A DNA stretch of 24,863 nt from Tolypocladium sp. Sup5 PDA-1 (lineage: Eukaryota; Ascomycota; Sordariomycetes; Hypocreales; Ophiocordycipitaceae), in assembly GCA_000750105.3 (NCBI GenBank), contig JPHH03000130.1, positions 1 through 24,863 of the forward strand, given 5' to 3'. The translations under genes and the position numbers were made by a program. Position 1 is the stretch's first letter, and each line of letters starts with the position of its first letter. This document shows, in pieces, positions 9,760 to 20,359 of the stretch. Under the pieces are notes generated by a model. That model did not search any database. It saw nothing but the letters and a program-made list of their open reading frames with translations, and was not told where the DNA came from.

Positions 9760-10446
9760 TAAAGACAAGCTAGAAGACACGAGGTTGGCTCCTGATGCAA
9801 GGCACTTCTACATTACATAACTTAGCTGCCTCCTATGTAGCAGTGGCATGTGCCTCATGGATTTCTCTCCCCTCGTTTGTCTCGCTGTCACGTCCGGGTT
9901 CATCCGGAAGTCGACTTCATGCCCAGTCAATGTGCTCACGTTTGCAAGACTCCAGGGGTTTTTGGAGTAGTGTGAGACTTAGAGATGACAAAAGTGGCCA
10001 AACAAACCTCCAAAGGCCGGAATTCGGTCTAGAAATTGACAACAATATGTGGCCGAGACCACTTTCCGAGCTGAGTCCGCTTTAGCCTGGCTGGCTGCGT
10101 TGTTATACTGCCATTTCTTGGCTTATATCGGTCAATTGGCTTCGCTCTAGGTTACGATGACAAGGATCCAACTGCAGGTTTCAAGAGACGAAGGTTTGCT
10201 GTTAGCATCGCTGGTGTGGTGCCAGATACTCGGGAACTGCGCCCCAGCTCTCGCACTCACCACCACACACTATTTTTTTCTTTTATACATAGCATCATTA
10301 GTAGCTCCAGTGTCTTACACGGATACTCATTTGACTTTCTTTTCCACGCGCAACAAAATCAACTACGCGAGCTTACAGGACATACGCGGCGAGCAACTGC
10401 CCTTGTGGTACTCACTGCTTATGCCTTCGGCGGCCACTAGAACTAC
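9760..10446. other. Intergenic region
   Basis: No gene was recognised. There is a TATA-like TATACAT at 10284-10290, followed by pyrimidine-rich and CA-rich sequence that resembles a fungal 5' leader, which could serve the doubtful gene at 10447. Confidence 0.35.
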
Positions 10447-10825
10447 ATGAAGTATTTCAAAGTCACTCTTTGTGGGTGCCAGCTGATTGCAATTGACGAA
10501 AGCCGCAAGTTTCGCCTAAAATTGCACTGCTACCGGTACTGCACCACAATCATTCCCATTCGCTGCGACTCAGTGTCCGCTCGAGCATCTCTAACCGCGC
10601 AAGCGATACTATTTGTACAGCCTCACACTTTCGGCACGTCTGCCTTGAGAGCAGACTCGTACGTTCTCCTCAAGTTCGACACTACCAATCGTGACAACCT
10701 CATGTGGACGAGTAAGTTGCGTTTATCGTTCGCCACGCTAATACAACGCTGACCGACCACTCGCAGTTTCTTCTCGATGCGCAGGCTGTACAGTGCCACC
10801 ATGTTGTTGCACTTGGAGCAGCTAG
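10447..10825 (+). CDS. Doubtful small two-exon gene
   Basis: The ATG at 10447 opens 88 codons up to a canonical donor GTAAGT at 10712. A 55-bp intron with a CGCTGAC branch site ends at CAG (10766). The second exon adds 18 codons, rich in Cys, to a TAG at 10823-10825. A TATA-like element lies about 160 bp upstream. Nothing in the product is recognisable. An uninterrupted minus-strand ORF of 136 codons (11033-10623, containing SCSKCNNM) overlaps it and is an equally possible reading. I cannot decide between them. Confidence 0.25.
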
Positions 10826-11052
10826 CTGATAGCCCGACTGCAGTCTCATGCATTGTGTTTCCGTATTCCAACCGCCAGCCGTGAGGCAAGACCCCATACT
10901 GGAAGCAGGGATTGTCGTATAGAGGCAACATCGAGAGCCTCTGCCAATTTGCGCCATGTTTGACCTCTTGCATACCGTCAAATGAAGCGAGGCGTGGAAG
11001 ACGGCGTACAATAGAATGCATTTTCTCCTTCATACAAACTCTCTCTCCCTAC

Positions 11053-12055
11053 TCAGGGACGGATTTCATCTTTGTCAAGCAAACCCAATGCATGAACTTC
11101 GCTGGACAGCGATGTAGCCGAGTTTCCCCTGCTTGTTTGCCCCGACACAGTGTCCTCGGGTACTAAGTCCTGCGTTGACAGTTCATAACCAAAGCTCGCC
11201 GCTACAGATCGCTGCGCCCTTCTCTGCATCCTTCTCCTCCTCCGCCTTTCGATCATGTTCTGCAGTGGCATCGCCGCTGTCGCTAGAACAAGCATGCTAA
11301 GTCCACATTGACCTGCAAACTGCTTCCTATCCCAGCCGTCGAGCACAGAGGTCGCCAGCAGCACGACTGATACTATAAGCGTCACTGCGCTGACAACCCC
11401 TAGCCATGGCAAACCCTCATGCGGTGGCGGCAAATGCGGTGATAGGCTTTCCGCGTGTGCGTGATCTGACTGTGTCTGTGCCTGTTGACGGGCCCGCGTC
11501 GTATTATACCGAGTCGTCATGACCAGAATGCTGATGGCCGTGTGAGTTATCGCTGGTGCAGCCCATAAATACTCGATCCCAGACACAATGAGTCTCCAGA
11601 TAGTGAGCGCGAGAAAAGCAATGTGAAGAACCACTATTGTTCCAAAGATGATGAACCTCGCCTTAACAAAGGCTCCGTCATGGCGACCTCGGATCAAAGC
11701 TTCAACAATCAAGATAACCTGGGAACCATCAGTATGAATACAATGTTTCGGAACTGGCCACTACCTCGAGGCTGTCAAGACACAGGATTGTCGCGCCTTT
11801 CCAAATCGTGAGAAATGGATAGGCAAGGAACCCGGGGAGATTCCCATTCCGCACAAGGCCAAACAAGACAGCGAACAGTAGTCCGGCGATCCAGAAGAAT
11901 GAACCAGCCGAGACCAACACGACAGCCAACCTCCCTGAGGCCTCCCGTGGCTTAATACGAATCATCCAGTAGAGGTAAGGAGGCAGAACCGCCGTGATTA
12001 CGACAAAGACAGCAATTGCCACCTTGTCCTGCCCAGGGGTGATCTCATGATGCAT
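11053..12055 (-). CDS. Multi-pass integral membrane protein, fungal, unknown function
   Basis: Two exons, 12055-11765 and 11718-11053, are joined across a 46-bp intron (GTAGTG...CCCAG, ATACTGATGG branch site). They give 318 aa with a clean junction DSLE-VILIVEALIRGR. Hydrophobic segments visible in order: VAIAVFVVITAVLPPYLYW (about residues 12-30), LAVVLVSAGSFFWIAGLLFA (about 43-62), a weaker one near the exon junction, FIIFGTIVVLHIAFLALTIW, AITHTAISILVM, LGVVSAVTLIVSVVLL and CGLSMLVLATAAM. This implies six or seven transmembrane helices with a basic, disordered tail (ERRRRRRMQRR) that is probably cytosolic. It has no CFEM domain, so it is not a classical Pth11 receptor. The role is unknown. 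The reading frame appears intact. Confidence 0.75.
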
Positions 12056-12919
12056 GACAAAGGGAAGTGACTTCGTACGTCAAGAAACGAGGTGAGTAAG
12101 GCAAGCAACCACCGCATGCATGGAATGGTCATTGACAGAGGCTGGGTAATAGATCTATCATATAGGTGCGTCGGCAGCAATGAGCGAGAACATAATACCA
12201 GTTAGTGGTGGCTCCACTTACAACCACAGGGGCAGTCCGGGGAGCCAACCCAGCTGTCTTATTTACTTCACTGGGGTGGTCAGAAAGGATGGATGGGTCA
12301 AGTTCGAGCCGTGCTGCGTGACACCGTATGCATGTGCAAGGGTTTCCGCCCAAGTCCAAGGATGATCGATCCCGCGCCACTCTTATGGCTAACTCGCGGT
12401 GGGAATTATCCCCAAGGTCCCGGTCAAAGAAGCGCTTTAAAACATAAGATGAGAGAGAGAGCTGTTGCAGTGCAGTCCCATTGATCGTGGCGTATTTCAC
12501 TAGCCTGTAGCAACGCTGTCACACACACACACCATCGATGGAATTAATACCGGACATAGCGCAGCACTAACAGGGCAGCGAGCGCCCTGCGGCATTCTCG
12601 CACAGCTGCAATTGGGCTTTGTTGCAAGCTGGCACTATCTTCAGTGCTGCAAAAGTAATAACCTCTCCCACGGCTAACTGGATGTACTCTTCCCGTGTCA
12701 GCGATCTGGGACGCTGACCGGACGACTTCCGATTGGTGCGAGGTGGACTGGGGCTTTCCAACTCATGGTATTGTCAACTGCCGCGCTAACGGCCTTCAGC
12801 GGCAGGACACTCCTTCCTTCAAAAGAGGTTAAAGCAGGGCGATCCGCCCTCCTCCGATGACTCCGACGCCACTTGTCCCGTGTGTTCAAACCTGTTAAGA
12901 ACCCATGCCGGAGGCTCTC
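12056..12919. other. Intergenic region upstream of the membrane protein
   Basis: Short overlapping ORFs only. A (CA)n tract lies near 12522-12533. No gene or shared repeat was found before repeat copy 2 begins. Confidence 0.35.
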
Positions 12920-13560
12920 TCTTCTTCCTCTTTCTTCCTTTTTTTTTCCTTCGCAGCTCTAGGGATACTAATTGTAATTGCCCAGCTAGCGGTCCATACA
13001 CTCGATTGGAACCATTCCTTCTGTGTTTTAAGAGTATCAATGTTCCACCGTCGAGCCTAGAGGCGCATGGATCCCTGCAGTTGCAATCCTAGACGCCTTA
13101 ATCCACAGGAGCTGAACATCCACCCCCTGCACGCTTATGCAGCCAAATCCCCACCGATAGCCCCAACTTCGTCTCAGCCGGGCACTCATCATATATGCCA
13201 CCCCTTCGCTGACGCGACTTTTCCTTTTCTGTAGCCGGAAAGTCCGGCTGCGGAAAATAGGTCGGCGCGGGCCATGATGCGCCACTCCAGCAGAGACCCT
13301 GCTGGCAAAATGATGTTGGTCGCCTTGCTGCCTTTGGCACGAGCCAGCCCGAAGTAGCCCGTTCATAACCAGGGAGATGCTACACTGCATAATGTCTCAC
13401 TGTATAATCTAAGCCTCAGAGTGAACGTGCGGGACAGAGCTTCATCAAGGGGACGTCGAGTTCCTAAAGCCGGAGAGCATTAACAACCCATCATCCGCCA
13501 AGCCTTTTTGCGGGAAAGTGCCACCACCTCCGACGGGTAAAGTGACTGCGAGGCAAGTTG
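12920..13560 (+). repeat. About 600-bp dispersed repeat, copy 2
   Basis: Direct partner of 7640-8190, with the extra tail gccaccacctccgacgggtaaagtgactgcg (about 13518-13548). That tail recurs at about 15740-15772. The hairpin agccgga-aag-tccggct lies at 13233-13249. Compared with copy 1 (agcagga-aag-tcctgct) both arms change together. A pyrimidine-rich tract marks the left end near 12930-12955. Confidence 0.7.
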
Positions 13561-13881
13561 CAACGATAGCCATGTCGTGGGAACGGAACGGTGGGGAGAG
13601 GGGCGTGTCCCGAAGCCGTGGCGTGTCTCTGGTCTGCCTCTCATGCTGGGGCCGCGGATTGAGATCGGGCTGTGGTGGTGAGGCAACCTGCACACGTCCA
13701 CCAGGGGTGCCAGTTTGGATCGTTGTGGTGGGCAACGTTCGAGTAGGTGCGTTCAATGCATGGGCCGAAGGAAACGTCAGCCCCAAGACTTTAGCACCCC
13801 TGTACCTGAACCAGTCAACTTAGAAGGCAAAGAGTTGTTCTCTCACCTGTGGAGGGGCACCGCGGCGTCGTGGGTTGTCTC

Positions 13882-13888
13882 TATAAAG
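13882..13888 (+). promoter_or_regulatory. TATA box candidate
   Basis: TATAAAG lies about 160 bp upstream of the ATG at 14045, in otherwise GC-rich DNA and followed by a CT-rich stretch. The position fits a core promoter for that gene. Confidence 0.4.
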
Positions 13889-14044
13889 CCCATGGCTTCC
13901 GCTGCATCCGCAGAACTTTTCGGTAACTTGATCTACTCATCGGACATCCCTTTTCCAAGATTCATACTGCAATTGCCCTCTCTCGTGAGCTGTCAATTGT
14001 CTGACCCCTGTTAGCGTGAGTCCTGGCGTTCATTAACGACCACC

Positions 14045-14751
14045 ATGCCTAATACCAGCGAAGTCCGCGGTGAGAGCGATGGCCGCCGCTCCGCTCCCGT
14101 CCCAGGCACCAGCCAGGCACAGGGTGTGACCGATCGCAAGCCATTCGACGGGGAGCGTGTCGAACACGCACTCGACCAAGTTCTACCTCATGAGTAAGAG
14201 CATCCAATGCTTCCCACAACATCATGATCTGCCCATGTAAAGATCATGGACTTGTTCTTGGTGGAGGACGCTGACATAGACACAGGCTGTCTCCGCCTCC
14301 AGCACCTCGTCCTTCTACTGCTACTATTGTCAGGCACAATGCTGTTCCCATTGCCCTCCCTGCCGTTGCCCCGGATGACAACAAGCGTGAGTCTCCTGCA
14401 CCTCCTCTTTCACTCGTTTCCGGTGGCTGATACTGGGCTGAAGTAGGCGGTAGCAGCAGTGAAGCTGCTGGACCTGTGGCCAGTAGTAACGACTCACATG
14501 CACAGGCCGACTTTGGGCCATACCATGATGTGAGCCAATTTCCAGAGGACTCTGAATGGGGCCTGTCCCAACCTCCTGGCGCGGCTTTCTTTGCCAGGCC
14601 AACACAACAGTCACCAGCCCGGGGTGACAATGTTCGTCTAGTTGCAGGAGGAATGCACGCGAACGGCCAATCCCGTGAGGAAAAATTGGGAGAAGTTCAA
14701 GGCCCAAGCAATAATATTGCCAGTCAGCGCGAAGCAAGAAGAACCGAATAG
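14045..14751 (+). CDS. Disordered protein of unknown function, three exons
   Basis: Exons 14045-14193, 14286-14386 and 14447-14751 are joined by introns of 92 bp (GTAAGA, CGCTGAC branch site, ACAG) and 60 bp (GTGAGT, GGCTGA branch site, GTAG). Phases agree and the product is 184 aa. It is rich in Pro, Ser, Gly, Gln and charged residues, for example SPPPAPRPSTATIV across the first junction and FGPYHDVSQFPEDSEW. It has no membrane segment, signal peptide or known domain. A TATA box at 13882 and a normal start context support expression. I do not recognise a family. It could be a lineage-specific gene. The regular splice sites argue against chance, but the model rests on hand splicing. Confidence 0.55.
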
Positions 14752-15654
14752 GCTCTTCTGAGGTACCCACCATACGCACACTGTCTCTTCCAGGGGATCT
14801 TCTGCCAACTAAGAGAGGTGTCTGTCAGCCAGTTCGCCGTTCTCGGAATATTCCCTTGCTAAAGCTCCGGCATGCGCAGCGCACAGGTGTGGCGTTAAAC
14901 ATCACAGGATGTACAAAGGAAAACGGAAGCATTCGGGCGGCACGGGCGCGATTACCCCGAGTGTGGGAGTACATGAACAAGACCTTGGATTGCTTGGACT
15001 AAGTGTGTTTGCTGTACGTTGAGCTTTTGGCCCGCATGTATCTCGCTCTTTAGACCTTCGAACCAGCCTTGCTCTACGGTTGACATGCCGTCTCCCCCAA
15101 TACCTATAGGTACTGAATATGAGCCGTGGACCTAGCCCATTCGGAGTCATTTCTTGCTTCTGCAAATACATGCCTCTGTACACGATGACACCAATGATGT
15201 AGAGGCGTTTGACTCGACGTGCTTCAGAGCTCCTTGTGGAATGGCTATCTCACAAACATATCTAGCCCGAATGGATCTGATCAATGCGCCAAGTATCATC
15301 AAGCGAACAGTTCACGCCAGTCTCAGTCTGCTCTCTAGGAGCGAGTCTGCCAACACCCAAGTGACCAAGCTCATACAAACGATCAAGTCGCGTGTATCTA
15401 GACAGGCACTGAGCTACCACTGACGGGCATCTCCCGCAGTTTGTCGTTGAGTGTATACGACAACCTGGCAGGCCTGATTGGAAGCTGTGTTTTGCCGCCC
15501 GCCACTGTGCTGCGGTCGAGGTCGGCGCTGGTATCTCCTCGTGAGAACGCCGCCGCCTAAGATCAGTCGAAACCGTATGGGGTTACATGTCAGCTTACAT
15601 TTTTAGCCATTGAAAGTAGCCACTGCTGCTACGGTACGGGACTTATAGGCCCTT
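14752..15654. other. Intergenic region with one weak ORF
   Basis: A plus-strand frame (15154-15423, ending RVSRQALSYH) is open for 90 codons and looks mildly protein-like. It has no motif, no splice partner and no promoter sign. It could be a relic exon. Nothing else was recognised. Confidence 0.3.
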
Positions 15655-15775
15655 CAGGACGCCGATACTTCTTTTGGTAACAGGACTGTCCAGTTGCCCA
15701 AAATGGTTAGCACCAAAGTGGCAATGCGAGAAACTGCCGCCACCTCCGACGGATAAAGTCACTGCGGGGACAAGA
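15655..15775 (+). repeat. Dispersed hairpin repeat, short copy D
   Basis: cttttggtaacaggactgtccagttgcccaaaa-tggttagcac (hairpin 15679-15695) is followed by gccgccacctccgacggataaagtcactgcggg. In copy 2 the same two blocks lie about 270 bp apart. Here they are about 45 bp apart, so this looks like an internally deleted copy. Confidence 0.6.
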
Positions 15776-16150
15776 TGCAGCCATTTCCACTTTCTTGGCG
15801 GATACTGACTCAAAATACGTGCTACGTCCTAATAGTGAAGATATAGATGTTTCTGCGGCTTGGATGTATAGCAGGCAGTTTACAACTCAACGCGACTTGC
15901 ATCGATGCCCGGACATGACGCCGGATTGAATGAATCAGCAAATACTGCGCAAGACGGAGGAGGATCCAGCTGAGATAAGGGGATTTGGCCTAGCGACAGG
16001 AGAATTGAGGACACAAGGGTACCCAGCCTACGTCCAGAACACGACGGTGGCTGCCAACTGCCGCAACGCGATGGCACATGAGCGCGGGATGGACTGCCTC
16101 AACAGGCCACGTCACCCATGTTGTCGTGCGGCTGCCCACGACGACGAATA

Positions 16151-16430
16151 CGACCATGGTGTGAAGAATCAGCCGCCCTGAGCGCCAGCGCATCCTAGTA
16201 ACATGACACATCTGGGTCTGTTATCCCTGCATTCGCCCCAGTATCCAGTCAACTCAGCTCTGACCACCGTGGCCCGTCTCGGGTTCTGTAAGCTGACGTC
16301 TCGCTGCCACGTCTGACTGAAACAGCTGGCGGAAAGTGCCAGCCACAGCTTCTTAGCTAGGAAGTCGCTAACCGGTTTCGGCATCCGGATTCTCCAGCTA
16401 CAAAAAGAGGAATAGTCCCTCCTGCAAGGC
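16151..16430 (+). repeat. About 280-bp repeat, inverted partner of 24452-24755
   Basis: Shared blocks include gaagaatcagccgcc, gcatcctagt-acat, attcgcc..gtatccagtc, aactcagc, gacgtctcgctgc, tgtaagctgacgtc and the end CGCTAACCGGTTTCGGCATCCGGATTCTCC..AAAAAGAGGAATAGTCC. The partner matches on the opposite strand. Confidence 0.7.
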
Positions 16431-16668
16431 GACCATCACAGCCTTGTTCAACCAGCGCCGGATCGCCCTCCCCGGCCCCGCGTCCCGTTCTCCATCCTTA
16501 CCCCTGTTGCTTCTGCACAGGCGGTCATAATCCTTGTTTACGGTGAGGCATATTGTCGCCCTGACCTGTTCACCCGCTGGATTCGCACATTCTTGAGGTT
16601 CCTGTCCCGAGAGCTGGCGGCCTAGGTGATCGATCGAGAACGACGAATCGGAGGTTAACCAATTTTGG

Positions 16669-16689
16669 TAGGCAGAACTGTTCTGCCTA
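16669..16689. repeat. Perfect hairpin taggcagaa-ctg-ttctgccta
   Basis: Nine-base perfect arms surround a CTG loop, preceded by ttttgg exactly as in copy D. It is another member of the hairpin family with a different arm sequence. Confidence 0.55.
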
Positions 16690-16761
16690 TACGGACTATA
16701 TCGCAGCGCATTCTGGAACGTGCAATGCCCCGCACCTATGATGACTTGAGACGCAAAAACC

Positions 16762-16900
16762 AAGGAAACTCGGCCAGGGCAAGCAAGCTGCTACCGCCGC
16801 TGCTACTGCAGGGTTCTTCGCCACGAATATTCCGCTAACCGGTTTGGGCATCAGGATTGTCCGGTATCAAAACAGGAATGGTCCTCCTGCGAGGCGACGG
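16762..16900 (+). repeat. Dispersed repeat, direct partner of 1240-1390
   Basis: It ends CCGCTAACCGGTTTGGGCATCAGGATTGTCCGGTATCAAAACAGGAATGG. A run of 12 C (16903-16914) immediately follows the matching part. Confidence 0.6.
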
Positions 16901-16914
16901 AACCCCCCCCCCCC

Positions 16915-17332
16915 AGCACCTGGGACGGCCCGCCATGGAGAAAGCATGGGTGCCGCTGCAGCATCAACGACCACCAATGATGGCCATCGTCGTCCACACC
17001 AAACGCGACACATGACGCGATGATCACGCCAATCATCGGCATCCGGCCTGCCGCTGCCCGCGCCATTGACATGTTTATCGCACGCGACAAAGGTGACAAC
17101 GTCGAATCGTGGAGCGACATGGTAGCTGACCCCGCATTCTCGTTGCCGCATTGCCCGCAACCAATTGCCACCTACGAGGTACGGCTGCCTCACCGGCCTG
17201 CCGTGCCCTGCGTGCCTTGGGCCGTGGCGTGAGTCACAAGCAATAAAGCGGCTGCCTAAATCTCGAGGACCTTTTCTGTTTGAGGTATTCGAACATATGC
17301 GATTAACGTGCAAGCCTGCTTCATATCCAAAG
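16915..17332. other. Intergenic region with a weak ORF
   Basis: A plus-strand frame (17020-17232, for example PIIGIRPAAARAIDMFIARD) has C-biased third positions but no recognisable domain. An overlapping antisense ORF also exists. It may be a relic exon. No gene is called. Confidence 0.3.
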
Positions 17333-17340
17333 TATTTAAG
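17333..17340 (+). promoter_or_regulatory. TATA-like box
   Basis: TATTTAAG lies about 120 bp upstream of the ATG at 17456. It is followed by the pyrimidine-rich tract catcctcattgccagcctcttctcattctttc, a typical fungal core promoter and leader layout. Confidence 0.4.
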
Positions 17341-17455
17341 GCTTACAAGGACGCCAGCGCTTTCTGCCATCCTCATTGCCAGCCTCTTCTCATTCTTTCA
17401 ACAAGCCTCCAGCACTCCAAAACCAAAAATTACCTTGCCAATCAACTGCCAAAGC

Positions 17456-17706
17456 ATGGCTGAGAAATGCGACTACTCTGGGTGCGACAACTGGGCCCTC
17501 AGCGGTGGCCGTTACTGCGCCACCCGTGAGCAACCCCCTGGCCCTAGGCGCCTCCCCGAAAACCAGTCTCTTCCAGAAAAATATCATCTAACATGGCCAT
17601 AGACAAGCCGTCTGGTGCCCAGCAGAGACCCGACATGGCATTCGACCCTGCTGGACCTCAGGTTCCAGATGTCACTAGCCACATCTTGAAGGACTGCAAC
17701 AAGTGA
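17456..17706 (+). CDS. Tiny Cys/His-rich protein, two exons
   Basis: Exons 17456-17525 and 17603-17706 flank a 77-bp intron (GTGAGC donor, CTAAC branch site, CCATAG acceptor). The product is 57 aa. The N-terminal half, KCDYSGCDNWALSGGRYCATH, has Cys/His spacing that could bind one metal ion (C-x4-C-x10-C-x2-H). The His is created only by the splice. The C-terminal half (FDPAGPQVPDVTSHILKDCNK) is short and polar. A TATA-like box and pyrimidine-rich leader lie just upstream. The CxxxxC and CxxH pattern resembles the start of the zinc finger in the neighbouring kinase (CEWETC), but that likeness is weak. The function is unknown. It is too short to be found by length-based callers. Confidence 0.55.
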
Positions 17707-18397
17707 CCCTTCTCCGATCTCAGTCTCGATGCAGGCGGTCATGCGGCGACATGACAAAGACGGTCGATACTGGGGACCCGTGATGGGGCTGCCCCATCCT
17801 GAGCGAAAGGCGGTGTGGGGCTTCGGTTATGTCATGTCAAACAGCTTTAATAGAGTATCAAACGATAAGTGATGCAATTGACATGTATAGACTCTTGATT
17901 TCTAGCTAATTGAGGGGGTAAAGTGATTCCTTTTATCTTCGGCCGTTGGAGCCTGTGATGCCCGACTAATCGGGCTCGCGATGCGAATACAGCGTTGGCA
18001 GCGTGTTGGGGGCGTCAGACTTCGCGATGAGGCATTTGCAGCTTCAATTGAGTCTCGAGTTATCAATGAAATAGGGCTTGATTCTTCAATGTGATCAATG
18101 CAACGAGGGTTGATCCCTGAATGCAATCACCGAGTCATCAATGTGATGTGGTGTTTTGCGATGATGTGACATAGATACGCCCGCCGTTGCAGACTCGTGC
18201 CCCATGCCTCCCATGGAGGCTCATTCCTACGATGGGAGCAGTGAAAAATGAGCATGGTGAGCTCTCTCGGCTTAGTCATGTACCCTATTTGGAGCGTTGT
18301 TCAAGGTTGTTCACCACAGGTACACACTTGCTGGAATCTAGGACCTTTGCGTGCTTGCTCACCATTCGCGTAGAACGACAGGCTGGTGAAACAGAGG
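17707..18397. other. Intergenic region
   Basis: AT-richer than its surroundings in its first half. Several tcaatgtgatnnnat-like near-repeats lie between 18060 and 18165 (caatgtgatcaatgc, tcaatgtgatgtgg). No gene or shared dispersed repeat was found. Confidence 0.35.
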
Positions 18398-19842
18398 TTA
18401 AGTTACAACTTGCGTTTCCTTGCTCTCTTCTAGCTCCAACAAGCGCCGGAGCGACTCGTCGCTCTTCCATTTCTCGAGAGCATTGCCCTTCCATTGCTCC
18501 CACCCCTCATCCCTGGAGTCGAAGGCTCGCCTGAGTCCCGTGAACAGATCTATGAACGTTTTTCGGTCCAAGAAAGAGCCATCGGGACCAAGAGCGAAGA
18601 AGAACCTCTGAGCCTTCCTGCCATCGATGACCAATTTGGCGAGATCTTCACGACCCCTTTCCCGGAAAATGTCAGCCAGTCGTATTTCATCAGTGGCCAG
18701 GTCATTGGAGCCGTTGTAGAACTCAGTCACCGGCCACATCATGCATGGTGAGCAGAATGCATTCGCTCGGGAAACTGTCTGCGTCCATTCCCAGTCTATG
18801 ACTCCGACGATGTCAAAAGAGTCATTGACCAGGATGTGGTCGCCCTTGTCGTCCGGATGCTTGAGGAAGAATTGGCCCCCAGGCGGGAAGAGTTCCTCGA
18901 CAATATCTAGGTGGAAACGGTGGGCAAGGTAAACATCGACCGGACGGCACGCCTCAATCTCGCCGCTGGCTATCATTTCGAGGTACGATTCGAGGATAGC
19001 ACATGAACCCTCCAGCGAGGATGAGAAGGGGCCGAGCGGGCCTCCACATCCCACCCGGAACGTTGCGTGGTGTGCCAGGCCCTGTACCTCAAACTCAGCA
19101 TCTCCGGCGGAGACGAGTGATCCCATTGCGTCGAAGGGATGCTTTTCGATCTCGAGTAACACGTCAACCAGCTGCTGCATGATCCTTTCCCTTTGATCTG
19201 GCGTCGCACCCTTCCAATCCAAAGGCTTTCCGTCCAACTTCTCCATCAGGATATAGCCAGCTCCAAGAGAGTTTCTCGGATCAGACTCGCATGCCCAATC
19301 GAATATTCTGGGTGTGGGAATACGAGTGTGTTGTTGGAGGTAGATCATGGTTGCAGCTTCGCTTCGGAGGATGCAGTCACGGACTTCTCGGGGCGGTGAT
19401 GAGGTCCTCGTAAGACGGAAACGTGCGAGCCATCTAACATTGTCCTGGAAGGTAATCTCGACGTGGCAGTTCTGGTTTCCCATCATAGCTGAGAGGTTTC
19501 TGCGGGACAGTTCAACTGTACAAGGGACACCTCCCCTCAGCGTTGATGCAAGGGAGCAGAGATTGGCGTCATCTATTCGATGGCATAGCTCGTCTATGTG
19601 ACGAGCCTCTGTGGCTGCGTACTGAGCGGAGTAGGATTCCCAGTGTTCCTTAAGTTATCAGCATGAGAAATGGCTGCCATGGTCGATTCAGTGGGTATAT
19701 CACGTACCTCTGGCTTTGGGCATTCATGCCACGGCCTTTGAAGATGAGTGCGGCAGAGGTGTCTGTCACAGAGCACGCAGTCTCCTGCTCTTTGGACAGC
19801 TGGTTGCCTACAGGTCTCCCATTCACATAACCACAGAGGCAT
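18398..19842 (-). CDS. Zinc-finger plus APH-family (aminoglycoside phosphotransferase-like) kinase
   Basis: Exon 1 is 19842-19708 and exon 2 is 19648-18398. They are joined across a 59-bp intron (GTACGT...TTAAG) to give 461 aa without a break. Residues 5-41 form a Cys/His-rich AN1-like module (CEWETC, CVLCDRHLC, HLQRPWHEC) that probably binds zinc. An APH fold follows: NVRWLARFRL (nucleotide-binding strands), EAATMIYLQQHTRIPTPRIF, GYILMEKLDGKPL, then KGDHILVND (about 313-321) in place of the usual HGDxxxxN, and VGVIDWEWT, whose Asp (about 330) should bind metal. Asp315 and Asn320 of the loop are kept; the His before Gly-Asp is Lys. Fungal members of this family are common, but substrates are unknown and are probably not antibiotics. 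The gene looks intact and stands alone. Confidence 0.85.
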
Positions 19843-20359
19843 AACGAAAACGTGCTTGAAGAAGTCTCGGTTGGATTGCAGAAAAGTAACTTACCAAGAT
19901 GGAGCGAGGGGAAGAAGGCATGTCGGTTTTGTTCACTGCTGTTCTTCTATCCAATGGCGGGCACTCAGGCCATTAGGCAGCAACGAGACCCACTGATAGT
20001 TACTTGGGTACTAATAATGGTGACGCACCAGGATGGCGCCGACAATGTGCCTGCAAGCCGATCCAAAGCCACTTTCCCCACAGACCACGTGCAAACCCGT
20101 GCCAACGATTGGATGTGTTGGATCTCTTAAGGCCACCAGCTGTCGAAACGAACTTTGTAAACCTGTTAATCCATCCTCTTCCTCTGTCCACTTGCCATTC
20201 CTGATCAGCTGTGACGTCGCATGAGAATCTGGCAATACTCAGACGGCTCGTTCTCAGCTTAATTGCAACGAGGATTGTGCGGCGACAAGCTCTATTTGCA
20301 TAGCCGTCCATTTTTCTGCCCCATCCCCCCGCAGCCAAGCCACGCAATCGTATACTCCT
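19843..20359. other. Intergenic region upstream of the kinase
   Basis: It should contain the minus-strand kinase promoter. ORFs overlap on both strands without motifs. No repeat shared with the rest of the window was seen. Confidence 0.35.

Noticed and set aside
7640..13515. LTR retrotransposon bounded by the two direct repeats
   Set aside because: No gag, protease, reverse transcriptase or integrase lies between the copies; the interval holds host-type genes on both strands.
16867..17376. 169-codon minus-strand ORF
   Set aside because: It begins in repeat-derived sequence, crosses the C12 run and has biased composition. The opposite strand looks slightly more coding, and neither has a motif.
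4647..18397. A biosynthetic gene cluster built on the methyltransferase
   Set aside because: No polyketide, peptide or terpene synthase, P450 or oxidase gene was recognised near it, so a cluster is not supported within this window.
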